Shown here: positions 34,690 to 46,825 of the stretch, one piece after another | Layout of the letters: every line of letters begins with the position of its first letter | Numbering within the stretch: the stretch's first letter is position 1 | DNA from: Rotaria sordida | Taxonomy: Eukaryota > Rotifera > Eurotatoria > Philodinida > Philodinidae | NCBI GenBank assembly: GCA_905250125.1 | Contig: CAJNOL010001330.1 | Coordinates: 1 to 64,000 of the forward strand | Reading direction: 5' to 3' | DNA: 64,000 nucleotides | Translations under genes and position numbers: made by a program | Notes under the pieces: generated by a model | The model's database searches: none | The model's input: the letters and a program-made list of their open reading frames with translations, nothing else | Told to the model about the DNA's origin: nothing

Positions 34690-36285
34690 AACAGGAACTT
34701 ATTCTATCATCGATTAACTGAGTGAGAAGATGGGAAATGTAGTTTCTACAAGACAGTCTATAAATAACTCTATGATAAGAAATTTAAATATCTTCACTTC
34801 GGTTCAATCAAATGGGCTGATATTTTGGTTAGTGATAGAACTTTACTCAATTTTTTTTTCATACAGATAATGTAAGTAAATTTTACCCTTAAGTGTTGTA
34901 GTTGACTTCACAATAGGTAAGAAAAATACGAGTGAAACAGAGCTCCGAATGAGATAGAGTGGGACAAAAAAAATCATCCAATGAGCCAAACTAGTTAGTT
35001 GTATTCCATCCCATGAGACAACGTATCTATGCCGTTTCGTCTTCCATGTACTTTTTATCTATGAATTATCAGCTTCTGATAAGTTTTGCTAGGTTTTCCA
35101 GATTGTTAAGAATTAGTAAAGATTATTGCGTACTTTGGCGCAATCTAGTGAGTTTCTTTAGGTCTTTGTGAACTCTGTTGAAATCTATTATACTTGGAAT
35201 TCAGCTGAATCTGCTCTCTACCAATTACTTTTCTTTGAACCAAAACTTATTCAAAAAATGTGTTGAAAACTGATTTCAACTATAGATTCTTTATAATCAT
35301 ATCTTTTTATCTATATAATCAATATTTATGGAGGAGTGTGTTAAAAAATAGACGTTAATATAGAGCACACAGAATTTCGAAAAGATATTTGAAGTCTTAT
35401 TGTGAAAACTTTTGAAAAAAGATTTAAATTTGTTTCATGAAAAATAACATCACAAAATTTAGCAACGAGCCTATTTATGTTGAAAGATAAGACCGACAAT
35501 GAGGGTATAATAAATTCTATTATACAAAGCTTCTCTAAAGTACCTTGTTGAAGTCGTATTTTAACGGAAAAACCTTGGACTTTTTCATGAGAAAAAAAGC
35601 TGAAAATCTCATGAGACAAGACAATCATGTCGTTTCATTCGGTGTTCTAATGTAAAGCATTCTATAAATATTTTGCAGTGGTCATGTGAGAAAATGGCAA
35701 GAAGAAATTAAAACAAACTTTATGAATGATACTACATTGATGTAGATAGTGATAATTTTATGAATCAGTTAGTTTAAACACTAAAATTCGTGTTCGACAA
35801 CTTAAACACACAATTGAAAACTTTCAAGTATTGAATCAGCAAGTTCTCTAGAAAAAAATAGTATTTCACGCGTAAAAATTCGAAGTATTATAACGACTCA
35901 TTTTTACACTAACTGACTCGGAAAATTTTCTCTATGAAAACCAATACAATATCATCCATAGAGTTTGGTTTAATTTCTTCATGCCACTTTCTCAAATAAC
36001 CACTGAAAATTATTGAAAGAATGCTTCATATGCATGTTACTTGCGGACGACAGATGAAATTTCTATTATGAAGTCACTCACAACACTTAACAGTAGAATT
36101 TACTTACATTATTTGTACGAATAAAAAATAGAGTAAATTCCTATCATTAGTCAAAATATCAGCACATTTGATTAATCGAAATGAAGATATTTAAATTACT
36201 TATCCTCTAGTTATTGATAGACCACCTTATATCATCTAATAGATATATCCAGAGAAGATGAAATATAAATGTAGAGATCGCGGAA
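34690..36285. mobile_element. large foldback element (~1.6 kb) with an insertion in its left arm
   Basis: 34690-34920 reads inverted at about 36065-36285; a shared block is ATCAAATGKGCTGATATTTTG. A second inner pair is 35645-35770 versus 35925-36035 (AATTTCTTCWTGCCAYTTTCTC). The left arm has about 720 extra bases (34925-35645) between these blocks that the right arm lacks, so something inserted there after the palindrome formed. Arms are diverged; no coding frame. Confidence 0.75.
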
Positions 36286-36534
36286 ATATCACAGATAGTT
36301 ATCTATCTTAAGATTAAAGCCAAAATTGTCGCAAGGACAAATATGGAAAAAGAAATACTCGATAAAAGAAAATGACAGCCAATAGAGTTTCAATACAATA
36401 TGCTTGATTGATTTCTCAATTATCTCATAGAATAACTTGTTTCTTTCTATTTTCTTTGGTAATGCTTTATTATAAACAAAACATCAAGAATGATAATAAC
36501 TCTCTTTAATTATTCTGCTAGTTTCATTAACAAC

Positions 36535-36800
36535 TTTTGAAGGGACATGGACATATTCTGGATTGATTTATCTATTAGCTAAATATGGATCCACTCGCTT
36601 GTTGATCATCGAAGCAGATGTGCGAACAAAACCATATTCTTTATTTGACTTTCAGAAAAGGACATACATAGATATATACGGAAGAAAAAAAATCCAGGGT
36701 CTATATCAACAAGTCATAGAAAGAAAGAGAGCGGATAATGAGAGTAATATTCTCATCTTAAATGTTCGCGAAAGCGTATTGAAAACCAGCTATTGCTTAT
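36535..36800 (+). pseudogene. possible remnant of a P-loop tyrosine-kinase/ATPase-type gene
   Basis: A 79-codon frame contains YGSTRLLIIEADVRTKP, reminiscent of the Walker A' strand of bacterial polysaccharide tyrosine kinases and ParA-like ATPases (..KRVLLIDADLRRP..). A TFEGTW segment sits upstream where the P-loop would be, but the Gly-Lys-Thr core is missing. Resemblance by eye only, so confidence is low. Confidence 0.2.
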
Positions 36801-37189
36801 AATTATATAGATAGATTGAAAAATATTTGTTCCATTTTCATCTCACTAGTTCATTTCTCATCTCAAATATTTGTGGAAATGCTTTAAAACGTAACTGTAG
36901 TTCATAATAAAGTAAAGTGGTAGACATAATTATAAGACACTTTTAGAATTTTACATTTTCTGATCTAGCAACTTTGTGCTGTACATTATGAAAAATAAAT
37001 TTTTGATCCATCATTGAATCATAGTTTTAAAATTTGATTTTTATTGATGACAGTGAATAATGATATTGAAAAATGAGTAAAGTGACCAATCTCAATATTA
37101 ACTAGAGCACGAGAAAGAGCGTCAAAAGCTGAACAAAATTATATACTTTTTGTGGGAAAAAAATCTATTTGAGAATTTTTCCCATGTAA

Positions 37190-37880
37190 TAAAAACCACC
37201 GGTTTACCGATCTGGTTACTGACTCCCATTACCGCGGTAAAACGCAGTTAACCGATGTTTCTGTGCAGTTAACGTGCACCGTTTGATTTCTTGTTTCGTT
37301 AGTATGTGTAGTTAAATTTAACAGTTATTTTTCAATTAACATAATGTTTATTTCAACAAAAAAATAAAAATACAACTCAATGCAAAAAAAAACAAAAAAA
37401 AAATTAACAAGAAAAATTAATCTGAAAAAATTAATGTAAAAAAAATCATATTAAAAAATTTTTCAAACAAAAATAATTTAAAAAAATTTATATAAAAACC
37501 TTAATGAAAAAAAATTCATCTAAAAATATTGATATAAAAAGAAGTATAGGAAGAATTTATCTAAAAAAAAATAAATATTGAAAACGTAGCTATAAAAAAA
37601 TTATTAATTTTCAACTGAACTTCATTATCGTTATATTAATTCTTTTCTCTAAGTCAGAAAGCAAACAAAATAAATAATGCGACAGATACGCGCATGTATA
37701 TATACATGTCTTTCTCGTTCTGTAGCCATTCATTTTCTTCAGTTCACCAGTAAATTTATCGGTAAACCGCGGTTTACCGGTGAAATTCATGACGAACTGC
37801 GGTATCTTTTAAACCGGCAATTAACCGTCGGTTTTGACGAATACTGCGGTTTATCGCTAAAAATGATCTGGTATTTGCGA
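37190..37880. mobile_element. second hAT-like element with GGTTTACCG ends and A-rich core
   Basis: The left part has CACCGGTTTACCGATCTGG and ACCGCGGTAAAACGCAG. The right part has GGTAAACCGCGGTTTACCG and ends with GGTTTATCGCTAAAAATGATC, the inverted counterpart of the end at 33294. The interior (37360-37620) is a low-complexity A-rich run. Non-autonomous. Confidence 0.6.
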
Positions 37881-37911
37881 CATGTGTCTTTTCTTGTGAG
37901 CCATCGGCTTT

Positions 37912-38412
37912 CGAATTTAATTTTTTTTTTGTATCAAAAATCAAGTTTGAAATTTTGTATTTATATCAGTTTTGTAGAGAATCAGATTCTCTGTATTTCT
38001 GTACGATACCTACAAAAATAAGTGTGTTGGAAATACTTTTAGTGTACACTTGTGAGTTTTGATAAAATATATCAGAAAAAAGCGTCATCTACCGGCCAAA
38101 AAGTATCTTATTATAACATTCGAAGGATAGAACGCTGAGAGCTTGGAGACATTTCATTTTGTATAGAAAACTTTCTTCTATCTACTTGAGTGTAATTGTA
38201 AAAAGTATAAGGAAAACAGAATGCAAACAAGATATGACACTTTTTTTCTGGTGTATTTTATCAAGACTTACAAGTGTGCACTAAAAGTATTTCCGACACC
38301 CCTATTTTTGTAGGTGTCGTAGAGAAATACAGAGGATCCGATTTGGTAAAGAATTTAATTCTGTACAAGGCTAATGTAAGTACAAAATTTTGAACTTCAT
38401 TTTTGATACAAA
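37912..38412. mobile_element. foldback element, ~500 bp, ~175-bp arms
   Basis: The left arm (37912-38090) reads inverted at 38238-38412. Shared blocks are CTACAAAAATA, GGAAATACTTTTAGTG and CACTTGTRAG. The spacer of ~145 bp is unique. Its right end is contiguous with telomere-like hairpin 10. Confidence 0.85.
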
Positions 38413-38478
38413 AGGGTGTGGGTGTGGGATGGATGTGAGATGTGTGTGTTGTATTTTCTCCGCTAACATCCACACCCT
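38413..38478. repeat. telomere-like hairpin 10
   Basis: AGGGTGTGGGTGTGGGATGG.., a loop with TTTTCTCCGCT (complement AGCGGAGAAAA), then AACATCCACACCCT. Confidence 0.85.
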
Positions 38479-39490
38479 ATCTACTCTTTCGGAGAATGTG
38501 TGCAGAGACATATATTTTCAAGTAGTCATATCAACAGCCTTGTGCTCTTTCTTTGTTTGCTGGAATGAATTAAAGTGAAGTGAAATGTAACGTTCTTTCG
38601 CTTTCGATCAGGTAGGATGAAAGTTGCTGCGCATACATCGACGGCATTGCTCATTCACTGTTTACTTTCTCTTTCATATTGCTCTTTCAATTCTCTATGT
38701 TTTTAATAAACACATTATTATTGTTTGTCCTTTTCAGAAAAAGTTGTTTCTTTTATTGAAGGTATTTGTTTTTATTTGCCGCTTTCAACATACAGTGAAA
38801 GAAGAACATCGTTAAATTTGCTTGCAAATTATTCATCAATTTCAATCTACTATCGACAAAGTGAGCTTCAACTTCATTCACTCTTCATAGTAGCAGTGAT
38901 GATTATGTTTCTTTGAGCAGCATTTCAACACACGTGAATAGTAAACTCATCCAATAAGGTGACGAACTCGAAGCAGATTAACTAGTAAGTTTGCATGATC
39001 AGTGGCTATTCTTGCTGCTATTGGTCTATAGAATGATTTCAAAGCTTACAGAAAGTTAAAACTTTCTTCAGAACGCTTTGCGCTTTTCATCATTGAGTTT
39101 CATTCAGCCACATGCTTTTATACAACAGGTAATGGATAATGAAGTATTATACACGATGATTAGGTCATCAAAATATCTGTCTCAAGAAACTGAAAAAGTG
39201 ACGTTGACTGTTGCTATTGAGAACAGTTGACATGTGATAGAGCAGTGCGGTGATTAGTTTTCTTAGGCCTCTTGTAAAATCTTTCAACTGAGACATCTTG
39301 CCCTACTGGGTCCAGACCTCAGGTATCGAACTTACAGTTTGAGACATCGATGTGTTTCAAAAGCTGATTGCTTGCTCTTGTATCATGCCAAATGATTCAT
39401 CCAGAGATTTGCAAGTTTTCATCATAGAAAACCGCATGAATGTTTTAGGTTTTTTGCAAAATCTTTAAGTTTATTTTAGTCAATATCTTT
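38479..39490. other. intergenic, overlapping short frames only
   Basis: Two overlapping 63-codon frames around 38624-38916 are Phe/Ile-rich and have no recognised motif. I see no gene I can support. Confidence 0.35.
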
Positions 39491-39573
39491 AAGGATGTTG
39501 GTGGGTGTGTGTGTCTAATAAAGAGAAGGAAAAAACCAACACCCACACCCACATCCACCCGTACCTACACCCT
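39491..39573. repeat. telomere-like hairpin 11
   Basis: AAGGATGTTGGTGGGTGTGT, a loop with AAAGAGAAGGAAA, then CCAACACCCACACCCACATC.. ending CTACACCCTT. It lies ~75 bp upstream of the ADP-ribosyltransferase gene. Confidence 0.85.
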
Positions 39574-39648
39574 TTGCACAAATAAATAATCATTAATTAT
39601 TTTCTTTAATCATTCAAAATAAACTTGCACTTCGACTATCTTTCAGAA

Positions 39649-40395
39649 ATGGACGCAATATCTACTTCTACTTCTCATACCAAAAATCGTTTCCTCGATG
39701 GTGACAAAGAACCTCTGGCTGCCTTAAGGCCTTTAAGTGGCTATACCAGAGAACCTCTTGTATCATTGCAAGAGTCTATCGCAAATATACGCCAGCAGGT
39801 CCATGAAATCAAAAGCATGGTATCGACTGCCATACAAAGAAGCAATAATCCAACTGACAACCTATCTCGGGATGAATCAGCCGCCATTTTTTTGTATACA
39901 ATGGAGTCAACTTCTGGTCATTCGAATGTGTACTCAGAATTGAACAAGACACTTCGCCTTGCGGATCGCAGTAAACTTCAACCTTGGTTTCGGTACTTGA
40001 AACTGATCCTAACAGCTTTATTAAAATTACCATCGGCTCCTTGCACAGTTTGGCGAGCTGTGCGAGCAGATCTACGCACACAATATGCAAATGTGAAGGA
40101 AATTCCATGGTGGGGATTTAGCTCGTGTACTACTTCGATTAATACTATTGAGGAACATTTGAGTCCATCGGGCAAACGTACTTTGTTCTCAATTGAATGT
40201 TTAACTGGAAAAAAAATTAAAAACCATTCCTATTTTGAAAATGAAGAGGAAATATTATTACTCCCAGGTACGTACTTCGAGGTAATGGGTCAGCTTAACA
40301 CCACCAATGATATTTGTATCATTCATTTACGTGAAATACTGCGATGCAATCTATCACCTCAACCATTTGGGCTGTACACGGAGGTAAGAAGATGA
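39649..40395 (+). CDS. arginine-specific mono-ADP-ribosyltransferase (ART), 248 aa or longer
   Basis: Transfers ADP-ribose from NAD+ to protein arginines. The R-S-E triad of the Arg-specific class is visible: Arg136 in TVWRAVRADL, Ser158 in WWGFSSCTTS, and the ExE pair E199/E201 in FENEEEILLLPGTYFEV. No signal peptide; the N-terminus (~1-70) is polar and may be a coiled region, suggesting an intracellular protein. ATG 39649 is chosen because upstream in-frame codons lack an ATG; TTTCAG just before it could also be a splice acceptor, in which case an upstream exon exists. The stop at 40393-40395 follows a GTAAGA donor-like sequence at 40384, so the coding region may continue in a 3' exon near 40397-40546. 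ART genes are expanded in bdelloids. An inverted homologous copy of the 3' region enters the window at its far right end. Confidence 0.85.
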   Translation: MDAISTSTSHTKNRFLDGDKEPLAALRPLSGYTREPLVSLQESIANIRQQVHEIKSMVSTAIQRSNNPTDNLSRDESAAIFLYTMESTSGHSNVYSELNKTLRLADRSKLQPWFRYLKLILTALLKLPSAPCTVWRAVRADLRTQYANVKEIPWWGFSSCTTSINTIEEHLSPSGKRTLFSIECLTGKKIKNHSYFENEEEILLLPGTYFEVMGQLNTTNDICIIHLREILRCNLSPQPFGLYTEVRR

Positions 40396-41182
40396 CTAAA
40401 CGTCTTTTACATTGTTTGAGAATGGTTTATGAAAAAGAAAGATTACCATATCCGTTGGAAACGCTTTGGACAATAGATGTCGCGACACACGTTCTAACGC
40501 GTTTGCATCATGTGCATATCATTCACGAGCATAGAACAGAGCTATAGAACAGAGTAGCAGAAATTAACTGAAGAGATAACAAAAACGCAGTGTGGAAGCT
40601 AGAGCTAAACGGAATGACATAGTTCATAGCAAAGACTGCAAACCAAAGATGTGAAAACGACACCATCCGCAGATATATCATATATTTAAATCAGTTTTGC
40701 AAAACAGATCTGAATTAAGATTTGTGGATAAATGTTTTTCTAATTGATTCTGAGTTTTGCCAAATCGAATTGAGATCGATCATAATATGGATCTTGATCG
40801 AAATTCAATTTCGAGTGCGTTTTTTGATTATTACTTCACATTTATTCTGAAAAATGTGCCCACCATGAAGTTCTCCAATCCATCCTACTCCCATACTCTA
40901 TCATAAAATACTCCAACACTTCGAATATCTCATTCTATTTAGATATTGCTTACATTACTTTCAACCTAAATGATTTCCTAAAGTTTGAGTAAAATGGGAT
41001 TTTTTTTTCATTACGTGGTTTTATTAATATCCTATTGATTGACACAAAGAGCTAGTGATGCTATCTTTGTTTATCGGCAACTTCTCGAGCAAATAAGTCA
41101 TCAGTACTGATGCCTTCCTGTTTTATCGAATGAATGGGAAGTGGACTCTTCATCTGATACCTTTATTTTTCTTTTCTTGAAG

Positions 41183-42180
41183 ATGGAATCCTGATTCGAG
41201 AGAACATCCAATGGGCAACTAACGGGGTTACGGTAGTTGGAGGTCATGGCGTTGGTGATGACCACAACCAGCTCAACCAGTGTTCCAGTGTCTTTGTCGA
41301 TGAGGATGGAAGTGTCATTGTCGCTGATTTTAATAATCATCGGATTGTTGAATGGAAACCTGGGGCAACGAGGGGTCAAGTACTAGCTGGTGGAAACGGA
41401 CCGGGAAATAAAATGAATCAGTTAAATAATCCATCAGATGTTATTATTGATAAAGAGAGAAATAGCCTTCTTATCTGTGACTATGGTAATCGACGCGTGG
41501 TAAGATGGGCTCGACGGAAGGGCGAGGAAATGGTAATGATGATTGAGAATATTGATTGTTGTGGATTGACAATGGACGTTCGAGGTTTTCTTTACGTCAC
41601 GGACGTCAAGAAGGATGAAGTACGACGTTATAAATTGGAAGGAAACTATTATGAGACGAAATATAGAGTAGTGGCGGGTGGTCATGAACGGGGCTCAGCT
41701 TTACACCAACTTTGTGTACCAACTAACGTATTTGTCGATCATGAGCAGACGGTATACATTTCGGACAAAGGAAATAATCGTGTGATAAAATGGGAGAATG
41801 GTGCTAAACAGGGAATTGTTGTGGCTGGTGGTAAAGGATTAGGAAAGGATGTAGGACAATTGAATCACCCTCGAGGGTTGTTTGTTGACTTAAAAGGCAC
41901 TGTCTATATCGCAGACTATAAGAATCATCGTGTGATGCGATGGTGCGGAAAGTCCAATGGAACTGTGCTCGTTGGTGGGAATGGTTCCGGTCAAGGAGCG
42001 CATCAATTGAATGGCCCTATGGGTTTATCGGTAGATCGACATAATAATCTTTATGTTGCTGATTGTTTTAATCATCGGGTACAACGATTCTCCGTCACAG
42101 GTAAATTCCGCTTAATGACTGAGCAAAGTAATGGAAATGTCACGTTTGAAAATTTCAAAGGAAGTGAAGGAAATGAATGA
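41183..42180 (+). CDS. NHL-repeat beta-propeller protein, copy 1 (last exon, 5' exon not found)
   Basis: NHL repeats form a six-bladed beta-propeller used for protein or ligand binding; the partner is unknown. The exon starts after an acceptor-like TTTTCTTGAAG at 41182, reads through a QWATNGVTVVGG segment, and ends at the stop 42178-42180, giving about 332 residues. The repeats are marked by NHRIVEW, NRRVVRW, KNHRVMRW and FNHRVQRF, each preceded by VYIAD/LYVAD-type strands and an AGG/VGGNG turn. No signal peptide, RING or B-box is visible in this exon; an N-terminal exon probably lies in the 600 bp upstream but could not be fixed. The homologous copy is at 62286-63283. Confidence 0.85.
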
Positions 42181-42995
42181 GGTCTAACTCCGTGCATGTC
42201 GAGAAAAATTTTACTTTAGTTTGAAAAGTTGCTATGGAGTTAAAATTCTAAATTTTCGAACGTACGAGCCATAAATAATGGCATCAGAGGTGGAAACAGG
42301 TCATCGGATCTGCCTGCCAGAAACAGGCACAGGCCCTGATTTTCAAGCTTGTCATCGGCCAGGCAGACTGTTTAAAATAAACAGATCGCCTACCTGTCGT
42401 GTTTTTTCTAAATTTTCAATAAAAGACTTCGTTTTTGAGCAGGAAATGTAGGTATAAAATATAATATGGAGAATCTTTGCCTCTGGAAGATGAGAAAGGA
42501 TTTTTTTAATCATTTTCACTAGGCAAAATCATATCTAGTAATAGATTGTAACTATATTGCTCATTGTGCATTTATTTATTTAGTTGATTTATCCGTTTCA
42601 GCAAGTTCCTGTTTGCACTTTTTAATCGGTCATTTTTAAAATTTTATATAAAGTGTTAAGGAAGTTTTATGTTCGTGATTTGTATTTATACTGTCGTAAT
42701 ATGATAGGACTTAACATGTTCTCTTCAACTATCGTCTGTTTAAAAAAATAATGGTCGTGACCATTTTTGCATGAACTCAAGAACGCAAAGAGCTATAGAG
42801 CTGTAGTTCTCATCAGTGGAAAGAGACGACACTGGAGTGTCTTTTTCTCCCATGTTGTGCAAGATGAAACCATTATAAAAGCAATCATTTCTGAAAAATA
42901 TTGCAAAGAATGCATAAAAACAGTCTGTCATTTCGATAAAATTTTGATATTAATGTGATTTAGATATAGGAACTTCAGATCTATAGTTTAACATA

Positions 42996-44672
42996 CAGGG
43001 TGTCCCAAAAGTAAGGAAACAAAGTTTTTTTTCGGTTTTTTTCTTATAGAGCGTCAGCTAGTTGTCATATTTATACCACAGATACTAGATGACATAAGTG
43101 AAAGATCTAGCACATGAACAATATCTGAATGTAGTAATTTGTTCAAAAGCATACAAATATAATATTACCGAAGAAATGGAAACATACTTGACAGTTATAC
43201 TTTTCACTATCGTAACATATACTACCTTGTCTTTGGTAGTATTTATATATGTACTAGTGGTAACGTCTGCAGTAAACAATACGAATGGTTATCTCGTTTA
43301 TTAGATGATTCATATTTTTTTAATCATGAGTGAAAGTTCTCATTTGTCGACATCTGAAAGAATTGAAATTGTAAAATGGTATGCTATGTACCAGAATGCA
43401 GGTGAAGTTGCTCGTCAGTTTCAACAATGTTATGATCGAACTCTTCCAACACGAAAGAATATTTTGAATCACGTACGAAAATTTGATGAAACCGGAAGTG
43501 TTGAAGACGAACCCAGATCTGGGAGACCTAGATCTGTCAGTACCGATGAAAATAAAGAACGTGTTCGTGCAGCTTTTAAAGAAAGTCCTGCAACATTACT
43601 ACGAAGAGCTTTATCTGATTTAAATCTGTCTAAAAGTAGTCTTCAACGAATGATGAAGAAGCTGGGATTGAAGCCTTATCGTCCTCAATTACTGCATGCT
43701 CTAAACGAAGATGATCCCGACAGACGTTGCGAATTTGCTGATATCTTTCTGAAATTGGTCGCTAAAGACACTTCGTTCCCTGATCGAACTGTATGGACTG
43801 ATGAAGCTACTTTCAAGTTGAATGGACACGTCAATCGACATAACTGCGTTTACTATGCTACAGAAAAACCTCATATTGTCATTACTCAGGAGATTAATGC
43901 CACAGGCATTATTGTATGGGCCGGAATTTGGTCTGGAGGCCTTATTGGACCGTTCTTCTTTCGTGATACAGTTACTGGACGCAGCTATCTGGAAATGCTT
44001 GATGAAAAAATTGTTCCTGCGATTGAATATCAGATGAATTCAGAAGAAATATTTTATATGCACGATGGAGCTCCAGCTCGTTATCAACAATTCGTTCGAC
44101 GCTTCTTGGACAAAACCTTCCATGATCGATGGATTGGTCGACGTGGACCGATAGACTGGCCAGCACGATTACCGGATTTGACTCCGATCGACTTCTTTGT
44201 ATGGGTGTGATAAAAGACCGTGTGTATGCAACAAAACCCCAAAATCTTCAAGCACTCAAAGATGCTATTATTACAGAGATGGGATGATTACCAATGGAAT
44301 TATGCCAAAAAGCTTGTCAATCAGTACCTAAGAGGCTACAACTTTGCAAAGATCTAGAAGTTGAACACATCGAGCAATTTTTGTGAAAATCTTCTTACTG
44401 CACAGACTTAACAAAGACATACTTTGCTATCTGTAATTTTTTTGTTCTGTTGCTTTCATAAAAGTTTTGCTAGAACTCACGCATGTTACCTTATTATTGA
44501 TTATCCTATATTTGTATGCTTTTGAACAAATTACTACATTCAGATATTGTTCATGTACCAGATCTTTTACTTATGTCATCTAGTATCTGTGGTATAAATA
44601 TGAGAACTAGTTGACGCTCTATAAGAAAAAAACTGAAAAAAAACTTTGTTTCCTTACTTTTGAGACACCCTG
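42996..44672 (+). mobile_element. mariner/IS630-type transposon, 1677 bp, ~170-bp TIRs
   Basis: The ends CAGGGTGTCCCAAAAGTAAG and inverted CAGGGTGTCTCAAAAGTAAG extend as inverted repeats for about 170 bp. It is flanked by TA at 42994-42995 and 44673-44674, the Tc1/mariner target. The transposase frame runs at 43305-44390 but is broken. The long TIRs are unusual for classical mariners, which have about 30 bp. Confidence 0.95.
43305..44390 (+). pseudogene. mariner-type transposase, frameshifted
   Basis: DDE/D transposase for cut-and-paste transposition. The N-terminal helix-turn-helix pair covers ~10-110, with a GRPRSVSTDE linker. Catalytic residues are Asp166 in WTDEATF, Asp254 in YMHDGAPAR and Asp291 in LPDLTPIDFF, with 36 residues between the last two by my count. 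At 44205 a base appears to be missing: the normal Phe-x-Trp-Gly becomes Phe-Val-Trp-Val then stop (44208-44210). The remaining ~55 codons continue in another frame and have further stops (such as 44284-44286). The copy is therefore inactive, although its TIRs and TA duplication are intact, so it jumped recently. Met at 43326 is an alternative start. Confidence 0.9.
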
Positions 44673-45334
44673 TATAATTCGAATGGTTATCTTCGGATAT
44701 TTTAATATTAAGCCAATAAAATTATCTGTTGGAGTCCTTGAAAACTATGGATTTCTCTTAATTTTAAGGACGTTTTATTACATTTTGTCAAAATTTCGTC
44801 TCAACAACAGATAATTGTTGTGCATTTTTTTGCCCATTTACAAAAACAGTTAATTTGAAAATGATCTCGTCTTAATTGATATCGAAGAATAAGACATCTC
44901 GACGTTTCTTCTTCTGGCTGGTGAAAACTGCAGCTCTCTGTCGCTTTTCGTTCTTTAGTCATTGCAAAAAATGGTGACGATCAGTATTTTTTTAAACAGA
45001 TGATAGCTCATCAAATTCATTCAAAAGGCTTTTTACTCACAAAAAGAACTTTTTCTATATGTTAATATTTTCTTTTTTGTTTTTCCTACACAGTTACATA
45101 CTGTATTAAATCAACAAATCTTTTGCTAATCATGTTTTTTTATATCCGTAACTTTCTTCTACTGTCATAAAGACAGTGTTCTACTTTCACTCAAATATTA
45201 TCCTACTATTAGTATGTTTAAAAACGTACACAGATCGAACCAAATGACAGGCAGGGAGGCTGAAGAGGTTCATAGTGTGTCATGGGCAAGCCAGGCCTAC
45301 GAAGAGTAGGTCAGTTTCCGCTTATGGATGGCAT

Positions 45335-46825
45335 CTTTCGTACTTTGACTCTATGATTTTTACTTTTCATCCGTAGGCCTCCAGTATTTTTATTTTTAGA
45401 ATATGTATCGCTCAGTGTCGTGCAGATAAGCTTATTTTCATTATGGCAAAAAATCGCCATCGCTTTCAGATATATATAGTGCAAGGAATGAAATTCTCTC
45501 CTAACAAAAGAATGGCAACCTATATTGGAAGGCTATCTCTTGTGCGGCACAATGACTGAAAAGATGTCCTGACATCTCATTCAAAAATCATGCGATTTCG
45601 CAAGCTGAGTGAATGTGCCTCATAATGATAGGAAAGTGTGATCTATCTTGATTGGTTTAGCTGCCTGTTAGTCGACACTGAAATGATAGTACTTCAACAC
45701 ATATATGAGCATTGAGGTCTGAGTTTTCAAATAGAATAAGAATGAGTTTTCTATAAAAACAAATAACGAAGCAATTAGTGGTCTATGATAAGTAACTGAC
45801 AATTCTCTAAACTTTCTTCGAAACAACAGTGTCGAAACTAAAGATGTCGAAAAATAGAAACACCGCAAGCAAAAACGATACAAATGTTAAAAATGATGGA
45901 GTATGAATGTAAGAATCCTCACACTGTCATGTCCAGTCTTATATCGTTATCTTCAGCCTTATTTTTTGTTCCGCCCACAGTTTAGATTACCATAATTGAC
46001 TCCGTTATTGTTAAAACTATTTTGCTCAATATCAACGGACTACAAAATACGTATTCCCATGAAAAACCTACGATAAATATCGACCCGAACGAACATTCGC
46101 ACAAAAATCACTGCGTGTCCTATATGCAGTAGATCGATCATGATTCGCACCAGAAAAGTGATGTCAACTCACTTCTTTCTCGGATAAAATTTAATAAAAA
46201 TATGATATTCGTCACCAGCAGAGTTTTAAACAGGATCGGTAAACGGCTGGTCCGGTCCGACAGAGGATTTCTTATCGGTAGGAAGGCACCGCCTTTTCTT
46301 TACTCATTGGCCTGAGTTTTTTTGAGTCTTTGTATGTTTTGTTTTCCGAAAATTGGTCAAAGAAGTGAATTTTTCCACAAACCAAAAACTTTTTACGGAT
46401 GTCGAAGACTATTTCAGTGAAGAAATATACATTAGACTATTCTATTAAGTCAAAATTCGTCATAGTATATTTCTTGGATTTTTTCAACTCACTTTGGTAT
46501 GACGTTATGTCATTAAAATAAATTCAAACAATTGTTTGGCGTTGTAGTTTATCATACACTTTCTGGTATTTCCTAATATTTATAGCATATATTTTTCATA
46601 GGCATACAAGATAACACAGCAAATATAACATAGAAGACAGAATAAAGTGTACGGGTAAAAAGTAATGTCGACGCCTGACCAATAGTTAATCGGAGTACAA
46701 AATTAATATAGAATTTGTAGTTCTACAAAGTTTTCTGTCCATTAATAGATGTCAAAAGCTAGAAAATATATGAAATTAATCAGAAACTCAGTCGTTATCC
46801 TACACTTTTTTCTTCCTCATTGCAG
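45335..46825. other. intergenic / presumed upstream of NHL-2
   Basis: AT-rich, colinear with 59624-61110 in the other arm. Small frames here are preserved in both arms, but the arms are so similar that this is no evidence for coding. The 5' exon of the NHL-2 gene may be here. A CCGGTCCGACAGAGG segment near 46252 resembles the GACCGG-rich hAT ends seen at 19.1 kb. Confidence 0.4.

Larger units (their letters stand above)
42285..45326. mobile_element. hAT-like non-autonomous element carrying a nested mariner
   Basis: The ends CAGAGGTGGAAAC and inverted CATAAGCGGAAAC match at 9 of 13. Flanking octamers AATGGCAT (42277-42284) and GATGGCAT (45327-45334) differ by one base. Both subterminal regions are rich in GCCAGGC/GGCCTG motifs. 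Without the mariner the element is about 1.36 kb. The right arm contains the same element (about 61117-62184) with a deletion. Confidence 0.7.

Noticed and set aside
45668..45883. 71-codon frame conserved at 60566-60781
   Set aside because: Both copies lie in the inverted arms, which are nearly identical everywhere, so conservation says nothing about coding; no motif.
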